This document shows, piece after piece, positions 24,854 through 36,899 of a DNA stretch of 64,000 nucleotides (positions are counted from its first letter, which is position 1; every line of letters begins with the position of its first letter). Source of the DNA: Variovorax paradoxus (GTDB lineage: Bacteria > Pseudomonadota > Gammaproteobacteria > Burkholderiales > Burkholderiaceae_C). The notes beneath the pieces are model-generated. The model did no database searches and was not told where the DNA came from. It worked only from the letters and a program-made list of their open reading frames with translations. The translations under genes and the position numbers were made by a program. The stretch lies in the NCBI RefSeq assembly GCF_902712855.1, contig NZ_LR743508.1, positions 1,240,001 through 1,304,000 on the forward strand, read 5' to 3'.

Positions 24854-24884
24854 CGGCGGCAGGGTCGGCGCGCGCCGCGGTGCG

Positions 24885-25886
24885 TCAGAACGACGGCACG
24901 GGGTTGCGGCCTTCGGTCTGCACGTAGGCGTTGTTGCGGTAGGTGTAGACCAGCGTGCTGTCGACGGTTTCGACGCGGCGGTTCTTCGCGTCGGCGGTGC
25001 GCTCGCCCTTGAAGGCGATGCGCAGTTCGCCCGGCGCGTCGGCATCCGCGCCGGCCACGAAGGCGGGTGTGCCGCTGATGTCGTAGCAGGCGCCGTTCGG
25101 CGCTTCTTCGGGCTTCTCCGACTTCAGCACCTTCTTGCAGGCCTCGTCGGCGCCTTCGTTGGTGGCTGCGAGCGGAACGGCCGAGACGAGCGGGCGCACC
25201 TTGCCTGCGTCGAGCGAATACACCGACAGCCACTCGCCGCAATAGCCCTGCCAGCAGCTGCCGTTGGTGATGGTGAGCGCGAAGCGTTGCGCCGCCATGC
25301 GCTCCACCTTGGTGTTGCCGAGGTTGCCCATGAATCCGAGGTAGTCGACCGCGTCGTTGCGGCCGGAGAGCTTCCAGCCCTGCGCCGACTGCTCGAAGAA
25401 GTAGGCACCGAGCCAGGCGCCGTTCACATGGCCGTTCATCGGCTGGCCCTGATCGTCGACCGGCACGGTCTCGGTGAGCATCACCGCATGCGTGTCGTCG
25501 AGCTTGACCACTTCGCGCGGCGACACCTGCGCCTTCTGCTCGGCCTCGCTGCCCGCGACGACCTTGCCGTCGTTGCCGATCTCGGGCAGCGACACGGTGT
25601 CGGGCTGGCCCGGCTTGGCGCCGGGGCCTTGCGAGTCGGGAAACACCAGCGCCATGAGTTCGGCGCGCTTGAGGCTGGCCGATGCGTCCGGCGGCGTGGC
25701 GGGCGCGGGCGCTGCGGCCGGCGCCGGTGCGGTGGTCGCCGCCGGTGCCGCTGCGGCGGCCGGTGCATCGGTCTTGCTCGCGGGGGCTTCGTTCTGCGGG
25801 CAGCCGCCAAGCACGAGCAGGCCGGCGATGGCCAGCGTCGCTGCCGTGGCGCGGTGCAGCGGCACCGAGAGAATGTGCGAAGTCAT
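24885..25886 (-). CDS. Putative lipoprotein of unknown function
   Basis: The 333-residue product has a lipoprotein signal with lipobox LVLGGC near residue 29, an Ala/Pro-rich tether (residues ~35-75), then a globular domain with cysteine pairs (NGSCWQGYCGEWLSVYSLD, ADEACKKVL, NGACYDISG). ATG at 25886 gives a signal of normal length; an in-frame ATG at 25910 would add 8 residues. No family recognised. Outer-membrane or periplasmic anchoring is expected. Confidence 0.7.
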   Translation of the reverse strand: MTSHILSVPLHRATAATLAIAGLLVLGGCPQNEAPASKTDAPAAAAAPAATTAPAPAAAPAPATPPDASASLKRAELMALVFPDSQGPGAKPGQPDTVSLPEIGNDGKVVAGSEAEQKAQVSPREVVKLDDTHAVMLTETVPVDDQGQPMNGHVNGAWLGAYFFEQSAQGWKLSGRNDAVDYLGFMGNLGNTKVERMAAQRFALTITNGSCWQGYCGEWLSVYSLDAGKVRPLVSAVPLAATNEGADEACKKVLKSEKPEEAPNGACYDISGTPAFVAGADADAPGELRIAFKGERTADAKNRRVETVDSTLVYTYRNNAYVQTEGRNPVPSF

Positions 25887-26015
25887 GAAAGGTCTGGGCA
25901 TGGCTGCCATTCTGCCGAAGCCGGATGGCGATGACCCTGTCGCTGCGGCGAGCTCCGCGTTCGCAGGAGAATGCGCGGCATCCGACGACAGTCAAGACGA
26001 CAAGGAGCGCTTCCC

Positions 26016-27059
26016 ATGACCACGCTGCAACAACTTCTGGGCACCGGGCTGCCCCTCATCCAGGCACCGATGGCCGGCATCCAGGGCAGCGCGATGGCGG
26101 TCGCGGTCAGCAATGCCGGTGGTCTCGGCTCGCTGCCCTGCGCCATGCTGGCGCCCGATGCCCTGCGTGCCGAACTGGCCGCGATCCGCGCCGGCACCGG
26201 CAAGCCCTACAACGTCAACTTCTTCTGCCACACGCCGCCGCAGCCCAGCCCCGAACGCGAGGCGACGTGGCGCGCGGCGCTCGCGCCGTACTACGCCGAG
26301 TTCGGCATCGACGCTGCGAGCATTCCCGCCGGGCCGGGCCGCAACCCGTTCAGTGCCGACGTGGCTGCGCTGCTTGCCGAGTTCCGACCGCCGGTGGTGA
26401 GCTTTCATTTCGGCCTGCCGCCGCAGGCATTGGTGGCGCAGGTGCACGGCTGGGGCGCGAAGGTGCTCGGCTCGGCCACCACGGTCGACGAGGCGCTGTG
26501 GCTCCAGGCGAACGGCGCCGACGCGGTTATCGCACAGGGCCTCGAGGCCGGCGGGCACCGCGGCCACTTCCTCTCGCACGACCTGACGAAGCAGCTCGGC
26601 ACCTTTGCGCTGCTGCCTCAGCTGGTGCGCGCGCTGAAGGTGCCGGTGATCGCGGCCGGCGGCATCGCCGATGCGCAGGGCGTGGCCGCGGCCATGGCGC
26701 TGGGTGCGGCCGGCGTGCAGGTGGGCACCGCGTACATGCTCACGCCCGAGGCGACCACCAGCGCGATTCATCGCGCGGCACTCAAGAGCGAGGCGGCGCG
26801 CCACACGGCGCTGACCAACCTGTTCACCGGACGGCCTGCACGCGGCATCGTCAACCGCGTGATGCGCGAGCTCGGTCCGATCGGCGCGGCGGCGCCGGAG
26901 TTTCCGTTGGCCACCTCGGGCATCGCGCCATTGCGGGCCAAGGCCGAAGCGCAGGGCAGCGGCGACTTCTCCCCGCTGTGGTCGGGCCAGAACGCCACCG
27001 GCTGCCGGGAGATCTCCTCGGCCGAGGTCACGCGCGCACTGGCCGAAGGATTTCGCTGA
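26016..27059 (+). CDS. Nitronate monooxygenase family protein (FMN-dependent)
   Basis: A 347-residue TIM-barrel flavoprotein of the 2-nitropropane dioxygenase/NMO group. Typical parts: PLIQAPMAGIQGSAMAVAVSNAGGLGSLP, NVNFFCHTPP, KVLGSATTVDEALWLQANGADAVIAQG, EAGGHRG (catalytic-type His with FMN phosphate region), AAGGIADAQGVAAAMALGAAGVQVGTAY. The ATG at 26016 has AAGGAG upstream. Members oxidise nitronates such as propionate 3-nitronate; some are enoyl reductases, so the exact reaction is uncertain. Confidence 0.9.
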   Translation: MTTLQQLLGTGLPLIQAPMAGIQGSAMAVAVSNAGGLGSLPCAMLAPDALRAELAAIRAGTGKPYNVNFFCHTPPQPSPEREATWRAALAPYYAEFGIDAASIPAGPGRNPFSADVAALLAEFRPPVVSFHFGLPPQALVAQVHGWGAKVLGSATTVDEALWLQANGADAVIAQGLEAGGHRGHFLSHDLTKQLGTFALLPQLVRALKVPVIAAGGIADAQGVAAAMALGAAGVQVGTAYMLTPEATTSAIHRAALKSEAARHTALTNLFTGRPARGIVNRVMRELGPIGAAAPEFPLATSGIAPLRAKAEAQGSGDFSPLWSGQNATGCREISSAEVTRALAEGFR

Positions 27060-27065
27060 ACGAGT

Positions 27066-27563
27066 TCAGCGCATGTAGGCGCCGTTCTTCCTGACGAGCA
27101 CCGGCGCACCGTTCTTCAGTTCGTACACATCCTCGACCGAGAAGCGCGCGGTGCCGCCGAAGCAGTCGCGGCCCTGGCCTTTCAGCGCGAAACGGGTGCC
27201 GCTCCTGTTCACCGCGATCGTGTCGATGACGCACGCGTCGCTCGGATCGGCCAGCGAGGAGCGCGGCGGTGGCGCGAAGGTTCTGGCGATCGTCTTTCCG
27301 GTCACGCGGCTCAGCACGCGCAGCGTGGGGCAGGGCGCGTCGCCGCTGCTGCTGCAGCTCAACTCCCCGGCTTCCTCGTAGCTGTGCTGCGTTGCATAGG
27401 CACCTGCATCGAACGCCACGCACAGGCCGGCACGCAGCTGCACCGCCTTCGCGTCGAAGCTGCAAACCGGTCCCTTGCGGAAACCGGCGGCCTGGGCGCC
27501 GAACACCGGCGCACACAGCAGGAACAGGGCAGGAAGTAAGCTCCGGGCTCGCAGAGGTCGCAT
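27066..27563 (-). CDS. Exported cysteine-rich protein of unknown function
   Basis: 165 residues with a signal peptide (MRPLRARSLLPALFLLCAP, cleavage near residue 25 after AQA). The mature part has six cysteines (in GPVCSFDAK, GLCVAF, LSCSSSGDAPCPTL, DACVID, RDCFGG) spaced for disulfides. No family recognised. It converges with the nitronate monooxygenase gene (6-bp gap). Confidence 0.68.
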   Translation of the reverse strand: MRPLRARSLLPALFLLCAPVFGAQAAGFRKGPVCSFDAKAVQLRAGLCVAFDAGAYATQHSYEEAGELSCSSSGDAPCPTLRVLSRVTGKTIARTFAPPPRSSLADPSDACVIDTIAVNRSGTRFALKGQGRDCFGGTARFSVEDVYELKNGAPVLVRKNGAYMR

Positions 27564-27615
27564 GAAGATTTGCCTCGATCTCGATTCGTTCCAGTCTACC
27601 CAGCACGCCTGAACC

Positions 27616-28293
27616 ATGATCCAACTTCACCTGCCCCTCAAGTTCCTCTCGCATGCCGCCCAGCCCACCGCGCGCGAGCCCTGGCTGCTGGTGCTCATGC
27701 ACGGCGTGGGAAGCAACGAGCAGGACCTGTTCGGCCTGGCGCGCACGATGCCGCCCCACTTCCATGTGCTGAGCCTGCGCGCGCCCTACGTGCTGTCGCC
27801 CGATGCGTACGCCTGGTTCGAGTTCCAGGTGCTGCCGGACGGAAGCCGCCAGATCAACGAGGAGCAGGAGCGCGAGAGCCGCTTCCTCGTGGGCGAGATG
27901 ATCGCCTCGGCCTCGAAGCAGCTCGGCGTGCCGGCCGAGCGCGTGGTGGTCGGCGGCTTCAGCCAGGGCGGCATCATGTCGCTGTCGCAGTTGCTCACCA
28001 AGCCCGAGAGCGTGCGTGCCGCGATGGTGTGGCACAGCCGCCTGCTGTCGCAGGTGGTGCCGCTGGTGGCGCCGGCCGAGGCGTTCGAGGGCAAGGCGCT
28101 GTGGGTGAGCCACGGCACCGCCGACAACGTGATCCCGCCGAGTGCCGCACAGATCACGCGCGACCTGGCGCGCACCTTGCCGATCGCGCTATCGGGCACC
28201 GATTTTCCGGGCGCGCACGAGATCCGCCCGGCCGAACTGCAGGCCACGGTGGCCTGGCTGCAATCGCTCAGCGTGCAGCCGGGTTCGCCCTGA
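27616..28293 (+). CDS. Alpha/beta hydrolase (phospholipase/carboxylesterase family)
   Basis: The 225-residue cytosolic enzyme belongs to the Abhydrolase_2 group: oxyanion motif LMHGVGSNEQDLFGLA near residue 27, nucleophile GGFSQGGIMSL near residue 113, Asp in GTADNVIPP and His in GAHEI. Such enzymes hydrolyse short acyl esters, lysophospholipids or thioesters. The substrate cannot be read. Confidence 0.9.
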   Translation: MIQLHLPLKFLSHAAQPTAREPWLLVLMHGVGSNEQDLFGLARTMPPHFHVLSLRAPYVLSPDAYAWFEFQVLPDGSRQINEEQERESRFLVGEMIASASKQLGVPAERVVVGGFSQGGIMSLSQLLTKPESVRAAMVWHSRLLSQVVPLVAPAEAFEGKALWVSHGTADNVIPPSAAQITRDLARTLPIALSGTDFPGAHEIRPAELQATVAWLQSLSVQPGSP

Positions 28294-28472
28294 CCTTCGT
28301 CCTCGTGTCGCGCATCCGGCCGTCGTTGGCCGTGGCGGTCGGGTCGGAAACGGGCCGGGTGCACGCGGCGCAGCCTGCGGGCCGAACGGCTCACATGAAA
28401 GAGGGATGAAGACTGCCATTCCGTGCGATAGCCTGCGCCCGGCCGGATTGCGGCTGGAATCGGGAGATCGGA

Positions 28473-29567
28473 ATGCCATCTCGGAAATCGGGCGGGAGCC
28501 GGCCGGCTCCTTCCATCGTGCGGCGATTGCTCTGCGCGGGCGCCGGCGCACTGGTGCTGTGCCTGCTGCACGGCTGCGTCAGCCTGACGCAATCGCAGGA
28601 AGTCGCGCTGTCGCGTGAGCCGGGCGAACGCGTGCTCGGCCACTCGGTCGATGTGGGTGTCGAAGCCCGCAAGCACTGGGAGTTCGCGTGGCTCAGCGCA
28701 CGCGCCTACAACGCCCACTACATCGAGGCCACCGGCGTCGCGCCCGAGCCGTCCCGGCTGCAAAGCGGATCGGCCGGCGTGCAGGGCCTGAAGGTGGAGC
28801 GCACCTGTCCGAACCCCGATGACGTGCTGAGCAATGCGCAGTGGCAACCCTGGAGGGACTTCCCGGGCCCGCAGGACGGCGACCTTGCCCGTCGCCTGAA
28901 CAAGGCGCACCTGCGTGTCGAGGTCTGGGAGCACCCGTCCACGCGCCGGGTCGTGGTCGCGTTCGGCGGCACGGTGTTCACCAATGCGTCCGACTGGTTG
29001 TCCAACATCCGCTGGTTCCTGCCGGAACGCGAGGACGAGTACACGATGATCCAGAAGGATTTCGTGAAGGCCTTCGTTGCCAGGTACAAGGCGCGCGCGG
29101 CCGACCCGCGCAACGCCCATCTGCAAGGAAGCGGCGGGGGCGTGAAGCTCTATGCCACGGGCCACTCGCTGGGCGGTGGCCTCGCGCAGCAGTTCGCGTA
29201 TGCGCTGCCGGCCGATGCCGATGTGCCGCGCGTCGAGCGCGTGTATGCATTCGACCCGTCACCGGTGACCGGCTACTACAGCGTGGACGAAACGGTGCGG
29301 GAGCCCAATGCCAGCCGGCTCGAGATCGACCGCATCTACGAACGCGGCGAGGTGCTCGCATTCGTGCGCTCCATCACCAGTTTCGTCGTGCCGCCGGCCG
29401 CCAATGCGCCGAAGATCCGCAGCGTGCGCTACGCGCTGTTCTACAGCGTCGGGACCTCCTGGAACATCGTCGGCGCCCACTCGATTCCGCGACTGGCCTG
29501 CGAACTCGATGAAGCGAAGAACCGGGCCGAGCCGCCGGCGCGTGCCGCCACTGCACCGGCCGACTGA
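28473..29567 (+). CDS. Lipase class 3-like lipoprotein
   Basis: The 364-residue protein has a lipoprotein signal with lipobox LLHGC near residue 35 and an alpha/beta hydrolase domain with KLYATGHSLGGGLAQQFAYAL (nucleophile Ser in GHSLGG, about residue 232), an upstream VVVAFGGTVFTNASDW (oxyanion region), Asp in AFDPSPVTG and a late His in GAHSIPR. This order fits class 3 (Fungal_lipase-like) lipases. It is probably an outer-membrane-anchored esterase or lipase. A 178-bp gap separates it from the previous gene. Confidence 0.8.
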   Translation: MPSRKSGGSRPAPSIVRRLLCAGAGALVLCLLHGCVSLTQSQEVALSREPGERVLGHSVDVGVEARKHWEFAWLSARAYNAHYIEATGVAPEPSRLQSGSAGVQGLKVERTCPNPDDVLSNAQWQPWRDFPGPQDGDLARRLNKAHLRVEVWEHPSTRRVVVAFGGTVFTNASDWLSNIRWFLPEREDEYTMIQKDFVKAFVARYKARAADPRNAHLQGSGGGVKLYATGHSLGGGLAQQFAYALPADADVPRVERVYAFDPSPVTGYYSVDETVREPNASRLEIDRIYERGEVLAFVRSITSFVVPPAANAPKIRSVRYALFYSVGTSWNIVGAHSIPRLACELDEAKNRAEPPARAATAPAD

Positions 29568-29684
29568 ACTTCCGCGCGGCGGGCGCGTCACAGGGCGTTA
29601 CGACGACATGGCGAGGTGCACCCCGAATTGGTGCACCATCGCCTTTCGCCTCCCCTGTCATTCCCTCACAAGGAAACCGCCTTC

Positions 29685-30590
29685 ATGTCCGACAGCGACA
29701 CCCGCGACACCCCCGAATTCAGACCCCGCCGCGAGACGCCCGTGGGCGCCATCGTTGTCGCGCTGCTGGTGCTGCTCGCGGCCGCGTTCTTCGGTTGGCG
29801 CTGGTACCAGCAGCAACAGCAGAAGCCCGTGGAACCCGCGCCGGTTGCCGCCGCACCCAACGATGCGCCGGCGCCACCGCCGCCCGTCGCGGCGCAGCCC
29901 ACAGGGCCGCAGAACCCGGTCGATGCGCTTGCGCCGCCGGACGCCGCACTGCCCAGGCTCGCCGACTCCGACTCGCGCGTGATGAAGGCGCTGGCCGAGC
30001 TGCTCGGCGCAAAGAACGCCGAGGCCTTCCTGCGCTCCGACGGCATCGTGCACCGCTTCGTCGCCACGGTGGACAACCTCGCGCGCGAGCAGGCGCCGGC
30101 CAATACCTGGCCGGTGCAGCCCACCGGCCAGCGTTTCATCACCGAAGGGCAGGGCGAGGCGCAGGCCATCTCGCCGAACAATGCCGCCCGCTACAACGGC
30201 ATCGTGCTGCTGGCCGAGTCGATCGATCCGGCCAAGGCGGCGGCGGTGTACGCGAAGCTCTATCCGCTGTTCCAGCAGGCCTACGAGGAGCTGGGCTATC
30301 CGGGCCGCTACTTCAACGACCGGCTGATCGCGGTGATCGACCACCTGCTGCAGGCACCGGAGCCCAAGGGTCCGGTGCAGGTGAAGCTGGTCGAGGTGAA
30401 GGGCGATATCCCGTCGCAGCGGCCGTGGGTGCGCTACGAGTACGTCGATCCGCAGCTCGAGTCGCTATCTTCCGGCCAGAAGATCATGGTACGCATGGGA
30501 CCGGAGAACGAGCGCAAGGTGAAGGCCAGCCTGCGCGGGCTGCGCCAGCAGATCGCCACGGGAGACGTGGCGAAGAAGAAGCAGCCCTAG
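29685..30590 (+). CDS. DUF3014 domain protein, membrane-anchored
   Basis: 301 residues: a short cytoplasmic N terminus, one membrane helix (VGAIVVALLVLLAAAFFGW, residues ~20-38), a Pro/Ala/Gln-rich linker to residue ~90 and a periplasmic domain with LADSDSRVMKALAELLG, FLRSDGIVHRFVATVDNLAR, AKLYPLFQQAYEELGYPGRYFNDRLIAVIDHLL, which matches DUF3014. Function unknown. AAGGAAA precedes the ATG. It converges with gcvP. Confidence 0.85.
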   Translation: MSDSDTRDTPEFRPRRETPVGAIVVALLVLLAAAFFGWRWYQQQQQKPVEPAPVAAAPNDAPAPPPPVAAQPTGPQNPVDALAPPDAALPRLADSDSRVMKALAELLGAKNAEAFLRSDGIVHRFVATVDNLAREQAPANTWPVQPTGQRFITEGQGEAQAISPNNAARYNGIVLLAESIDPAKAAAVYAKLYPLFQQAYEELGYPGRYFNDRLIAVIDHLLQAPEPKGPVQVKLVEVKGDIPSQRPWVRYEYVDPQLESLSSGQKIMVRMGPENERKVKASLRGLRQQIATGDVAKKKQP

Positions 30591-30638
30591 CGGGCCGCGG
30601 CCGGCCCGGCCGCTTCCGGCGCCGGCTGCCATCGGGGC

Positions 30639-33548
<2,910 letters not shown>

Positions 33549-33641
33549 GGCGTGATGGATCAGCGAAAAAGGAAGAAAGGCTCGGCGGTGGCCGCCGGGC
33601 CGCTCCAGGCGCACCGGCGGGCGCGCCGGGGGCAGTCATGT

Positions 33642-34013
33642 TCAGGATTCGGCGGCGAACTTGTCGTAGCTGGCGGCGTCCAGCAGGGCGTCGAGCTGCG
33701 CGGGCTCGCTCAGCTTGACCTTGAAGAACCAGCCGCTGGCCAGCGGGTCGCTGTTGGCCAGCGACGGGTCGGCGCGCAGGGCTTCGTTCACTTCGGTGAT
33801 CTCGCCCGAGACGGGCATGAACACGTCCGCGGCGGCCTTGACCGATTCGACGACGCCGGCGACTTCGCCCTGCGCGAAGGTCTTGCCCACTTCGGGCAGG
33901 TCGACGAACACCACGTCGCCCAGCGCATCCTGCGCGTGCACGGTGATGCCGACGGTGGCTGCGTCGCCCTCGGCCGACACCCATTCGTGGTCCTTGGTGT
34001 ACTTGATGCTCAT
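33642..34013 (-). CDS. gcvH: Glycine cleavage system H protein
   Basis: A 123-residue lipoyl carrier protein: start MSIKYTKDHEWVSAEG, the lipoylated Lys in GVVESVKAAADVFMPVSG near residue 61 and C-terminal GWFFKVKLS. Shuttles the aminomethyl group from GcvP to GcvT. Second gene of the gcv operon, 80 bp after gcvT. Confidence 0.97.
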   Translation of the reverse strand: MSIKYTKDHEWVSAEGDAATVGITVHAQDALGDVVFVDLPEVGKTFAQGEVAGVVESVKAAADVFMPVSGEITEVNEALRADPSLANSDPLASGWFFKVKLSEPAQLDALLDAASYDKFAAES

Positions 34014-34093
34014 GGAAAAACTCCTCGTGGAAAAAATGTTTCGGGGTGCAGAGCCTAGCCGGGCGGACGGGGCTTGGGGTGCAGCCGCGTGGA

Positions 34094-35269
34094 TCAGCCG
34101 CGGTAGTAGCGTGTCGGCACGAAAGGCATGGTCGAGACCTCCATCGGCACCGGCTTTCCGCGCACGATGGCCTGCACGCGCGTGCCGGGCTCCGAGAACG
34201 CCGTGGCCAGGTAACCCATGGCGATGCAGCGGTCGGCCGTCGGGCCGAGCAGGCCGCTGGTGACGATGCCGATGTCCTGGCCTTCGAACGACTGCAGCAC
34301 CGTGCCGTCGCGCACCGGCACGCGCTCGAGGGCGACGAGGCCCACGCGCTTGCGCTTGAGGGTGTCGTGGTCGGTGTGGCCGGCCGCGCCCGCGGTGGCG
34401 GCGGCAAGCTGCGCCAGGATCCGGTCGGCGCCGGGAAAGCCGCCTGCGCGCGCCCCGCCAGTGCGGCGCACCTTCTGCATTGCCCAGTTGAGCGAGGCCT
34501 CGACCGGCGTGGTGGTGGTGTCGATGTCGTTGCCGTACAGGCACAGGCCGGCTTCCAGGCGCAGCGAATTGCGCGCGCCGAGGCCCACGGGCTTCACCTC
34601 GGGCTGGGCCAGCAGCAGGCGGGCCAGCGGCTCGGCGTTCGCGGCGGCCACCGAGATCTCGAACCCGTCCTCGCCGGTGTAGCCGCTGCGGGTGACGAAG
34701 GCGGGAATGCCGCCGATCTGCACCGCACCGCCGGTCATGAACACGAAGCGCTCGATGCCGGGCGACAGCCGCGCCAGCGTGGCGGCGGCCTGCGGGCCCT
34801 GCAGGGCCAGCAGGGCATGGTCGGGCAGGGGCTGCACCTCGCAGCGTGCGCCGATCTTCTGCTGGATGTGCGCGATGTCCGCGACCTTGCAGGCGCCGTT
34901 GACGATCACGAAGATCGAGCCGTTGCCCTCGTTGAAGAACATCAGGTCGTCGAGGATGCCGCCCTCGTCGTTCAGCAGCAGGCCGTAGCGCTGCTTGCCG
35001 GCGGGCAGGTCGATCACGTCGACCGGCATCAGGGTCTCGAAAGCGGCCGCGGCGTCGGGGCCGACCAGGCGCAACTGGCCCATGTGGGAGATGTCGAAAA
35101 GGCCGGCCGCGTCGCGCGTGTGCTTGTGTTCGGCCATGAGGCCGGCCGGGTACTGGACCGGCATCGCGTAGCCCGCGAAGGGCACCATGCGGGCGCCGAG
35201 TTCCACGTGGAGGCCGTACAGCGGCGTCTTGAGAAGGGCGTCGGAGGCTGGGGAGGAAGAGGAAGCCAC
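34094..35269 (-). CDS. gcvT: Aminomethyltransferase (glycine cleavage T protein)
   Basis: GcvT transfers the methylene unit to tetrahydrofolate and releases ammonia. The 391-residue protein contains LKTPLYGLHVELGARMVPFAGYAMP, GLFDISHMGQ, the catalytic Asp in LNDEGGILDDLMFF, TRSGYTGEDGFEIS and LGARNSLRLEAGLCLYGND. A GTG at 35269 is taken as start because AGGAGA lies 6 bp upstream and no ATG begins the domain. First gene of the gcv operon and directly behind the glycine riboswitch. Confidence 0.97.
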   Translation of the reverse strand: MASSSSPASDALLKTPLYGLHVELGARMVPFAGYAMPVQYPAGLMAEHKHTRDAAGLFDISHMGQLRLVGPDAAAAFETLMPVDVIDLPAGKQRYGLLLNDEGGILDDLMFFNEGNGSIFVIVNGACKVADIAHIQQKIGARCEVQPLPDHALLALQGPQAAATLARLSPGIERFVFMTGGAVQIGGIPAFVTRSGYTGEDGFEISVAAANAEPLARLLLAQPEVKPVGLGARNSLRLEAGLCLYGNDIDTTTTPVEASLNWAMQKVRRTGGARAGGFPGADRILAQLAAATAGAAGHTDHDTLKRKRVGLVALERVPVRDGTVLQSFEGQDIGIVTSGLLGPTADRCIAMGYLATAFSEPGTRVQAIVRGKPVPMEVSTMPFVPTRYYRG

Positions 35270-35324
35270 GGGGCTCTCCTGGGGCAAAAGGGGCAGACGA
35301 AATCCATGACGCAAGCCATGGGCC

Positions 35325-35530
35325 ACCCCTGCTGTCCGCTTTACCTGAGAGATTCGCCCCACGATCGGGGTTTGCTCCTTCGGTGGGCCGGTGCACCGTG
35401 TCGGGTGCGGCGGCCTCTCTCCAGCAAGGAAACGCCGGTGAATGCCGGCGCCTCGTCAGTCCTTTTGCCTGAGCGTTCGGGAAGTCCCTGCGCCTTCGGC
35501 GGCCCCGGCACGCGGGGCTCTCTCCTGACC
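35325..35530 (-). promoter_or_regulatory. Tandem glycine riboswitch
   Basis: On the minus strand two glycine aptamers follow one another. Aptamer 1 starts GGAGAGAGCC (~35527), contains CCGAAGGCGCAGG and ends CTCAGGCAAAAGGAC (~35460). Aptamer 2 starts TGGAGAGAGGCC (~35424), contains CACCGAAGGAGCAAAC and ends TCTCAGGTAAAGCGGACAG (~35332). These are the conserved cores of the gcvT RNA family. The expression platform would lie in the ~60 bases before the gcvT GTG; glycine binding normally turns gcv expression on. Confidence 0.95.
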
Positions 35531-35568
35531 CGGGCGAGTGTAGTGGATCGCGCGGACCCGGTCTTGCC

Positions 35569-36120
35569 TCAATGAACGATTTCGGCCAGCGGGAGCAGGC
35601 GGTCGATGCGTTCGCGCAGCGATTCGGCGCGTTCCGGCCCGGCGGTCTTCTCGACTTCGCTGAGCATCAGCGCGGCGATGGTCAGCATCGCCTCGCGGTC
35701 ACGCGCCTCGCGCAGGGCGTCGCGCATCTGCAGCGCGAACTTCGGGTCTCGGCGCACGAACATGCGTTCGCACATGTCGAAAAGGAACATGCGCGTGGTG
35801 GCCAGCGAGCGCTTGCCGTCGAAGCTGTCGGCGGCGGTGCTGACCTGGATCGCCTCGGCCGGCGGCGCCGTTTCGTCCTGTGCCTGCGCAGCATCGGCCG
35901 CAGCGCTCGCGGCGGCGGCATGCGGATCTTCGAGATAGCCGCGCTGCACCAGGGCCATCAGCACCTGCTCTGCCTCGTCCCGGGTGGAGAACAGCGGACT
36001 GAAGTCGGTGAGCGAGCGCCGGCCGTCGGCCATCAGCAGCAGCGCACGCTCGCGCTGGCTCAGCGTGCGCTGACGGCCCTGCAGTTCGTCGCGCGCCTTG
36101 TCGGTCTTGGTGGGAAGCAT
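35569..36120 (-). CDS. Hypothetical protein with winged-helix-like N terminus
   Basis: 183 residues from ATG 36120. The N-terminal half (RQRTLSQRERALLLMADGR, SLTDFSPLFSTRDEAEQVLM, ALVQRGYLEDP) looks like a small winged-helix module of the kind appended to regulators; an Ala-rich linker and a mostly helical acidic/basic C-terminal part (MFVRRDPKFALQMRDALREA) follow. No family recognised. A longer open frame upstream to 36222 lacks a ribosome site. Confidence 0.65.
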   Translation of the reverse strand: MLPTKTDKARDELQGRQRTLSQRERALLLMADGRRSLTDFSPLFSTRDEAEQVLMALVQRGYLEDPHAAAASAAADAAQAQDETAPPAEAIQVSTAADSFDGKRSLATTRMFLFDMCERMFVRRDPKFALQMRDALREARDREAMLTIAALMLSEVEKTAGPERAESLRERIDRLLPLAEIVH

Positions 36121-36396
36121 GACAGCCACAGCCTTGGGGAGTTCGAGGGCTGAAGCATCGTTGCAACCGGTGACATCTTCGTGAACCATTCGACTTACAA
36201 GGACGCTGCGCTCGCCGGCACCCATGGCGGCCGATTCGTTCCGGCGAATCGGCGACCCGCGGCCCGAATACAGATTCTTCCGACGGAGGCTGCCATGGCT
36301 GAGAGCGCAGCCAGGGGGCCGTCCTGCGGCGCGAGCGCGGTCATGTCCTGGACGGCTTACAGTCGACCCACCTTACGTTCCCACCACCAGCCAAGC

Positions 36397-36714
36397 ATGC
36401 CCATCGACGCTGAGCTCAACATCGCCGAGATTCCCTACGAATCGGGAGCCATCAGGTTCCGCTATGCGCGGGTGATGGCACCCGACAGGACGCGATGGAT
36501 CCGGCACGGTCTCTTCGTCGCGTACCACGAGAACGGCACGGTGGCATCCGAGGGGCAGTACGTCGATGGCAAGGAGGACGGGCCCTGGCGCGACCTCCAT
36601 CCGAATGGGCAGCCTGCCGCCGAAGGCCGCTACAGCGCAGGCCGGCAAGTCGGAGCCTGGCGTTTCTGGAAACCGGACGGCACGCAGGAGCCGATCGCGG
36701 ACTATGGCGAGTGA
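36397..36714 (+). CDS. MORN-like / YwqK-type repeat protein
   Basis: The 105-residue protein contains two successive repeats of the toxin-antitoxin YwqK/MORN-variant type: HGLFVAYHENGTVASEGQYVDGK, then GPWRDLHPNGQPAAEGRYSAGR, and a third partial (GAWRFWKPDGTQ). Some relatives are annotated as antitoxins, but no toxin partner is visible. The region 36121-36396 before it holds no gene I can support; the frame is open upstream to 36181, so an earlier start is possible. Confidence 0.65.
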   Translation: MPIDAELNIAEIPYESGAIRFRYARVMAPDRTRWIRHGLFVAYHENGTVASEGQYVDGKEDGPWRDLHPNGQPAAEGRYSAGRQVGAWRFWKPDGTQEPIADYGE

Positions 36715-36899
36715 GAGCCGGCCGCTCGTCGGCCCCATCTTTCCGAAAGCGTTGAACTAGACTTCGCCGGTCGGCCAGAAGCGGTCGCTGCGTTGAACCG
36801 CTCTCCAGCAGGGCCTGAGCGGACTTTCCGGTCTGCGCCAGTTCAATGCCGCCTGGCCGCGCTTGCCAGTCCTCTCGCCTCATCCCCTCAGGCTTCGCC

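Noticed and set aside
36181..36396. N-terminal extension of the MORN-like protein to an earlier ATG
   Set aside because: The extra residues have no repeat pattern and no ribosome site; the repeat domain starts well from 36397.
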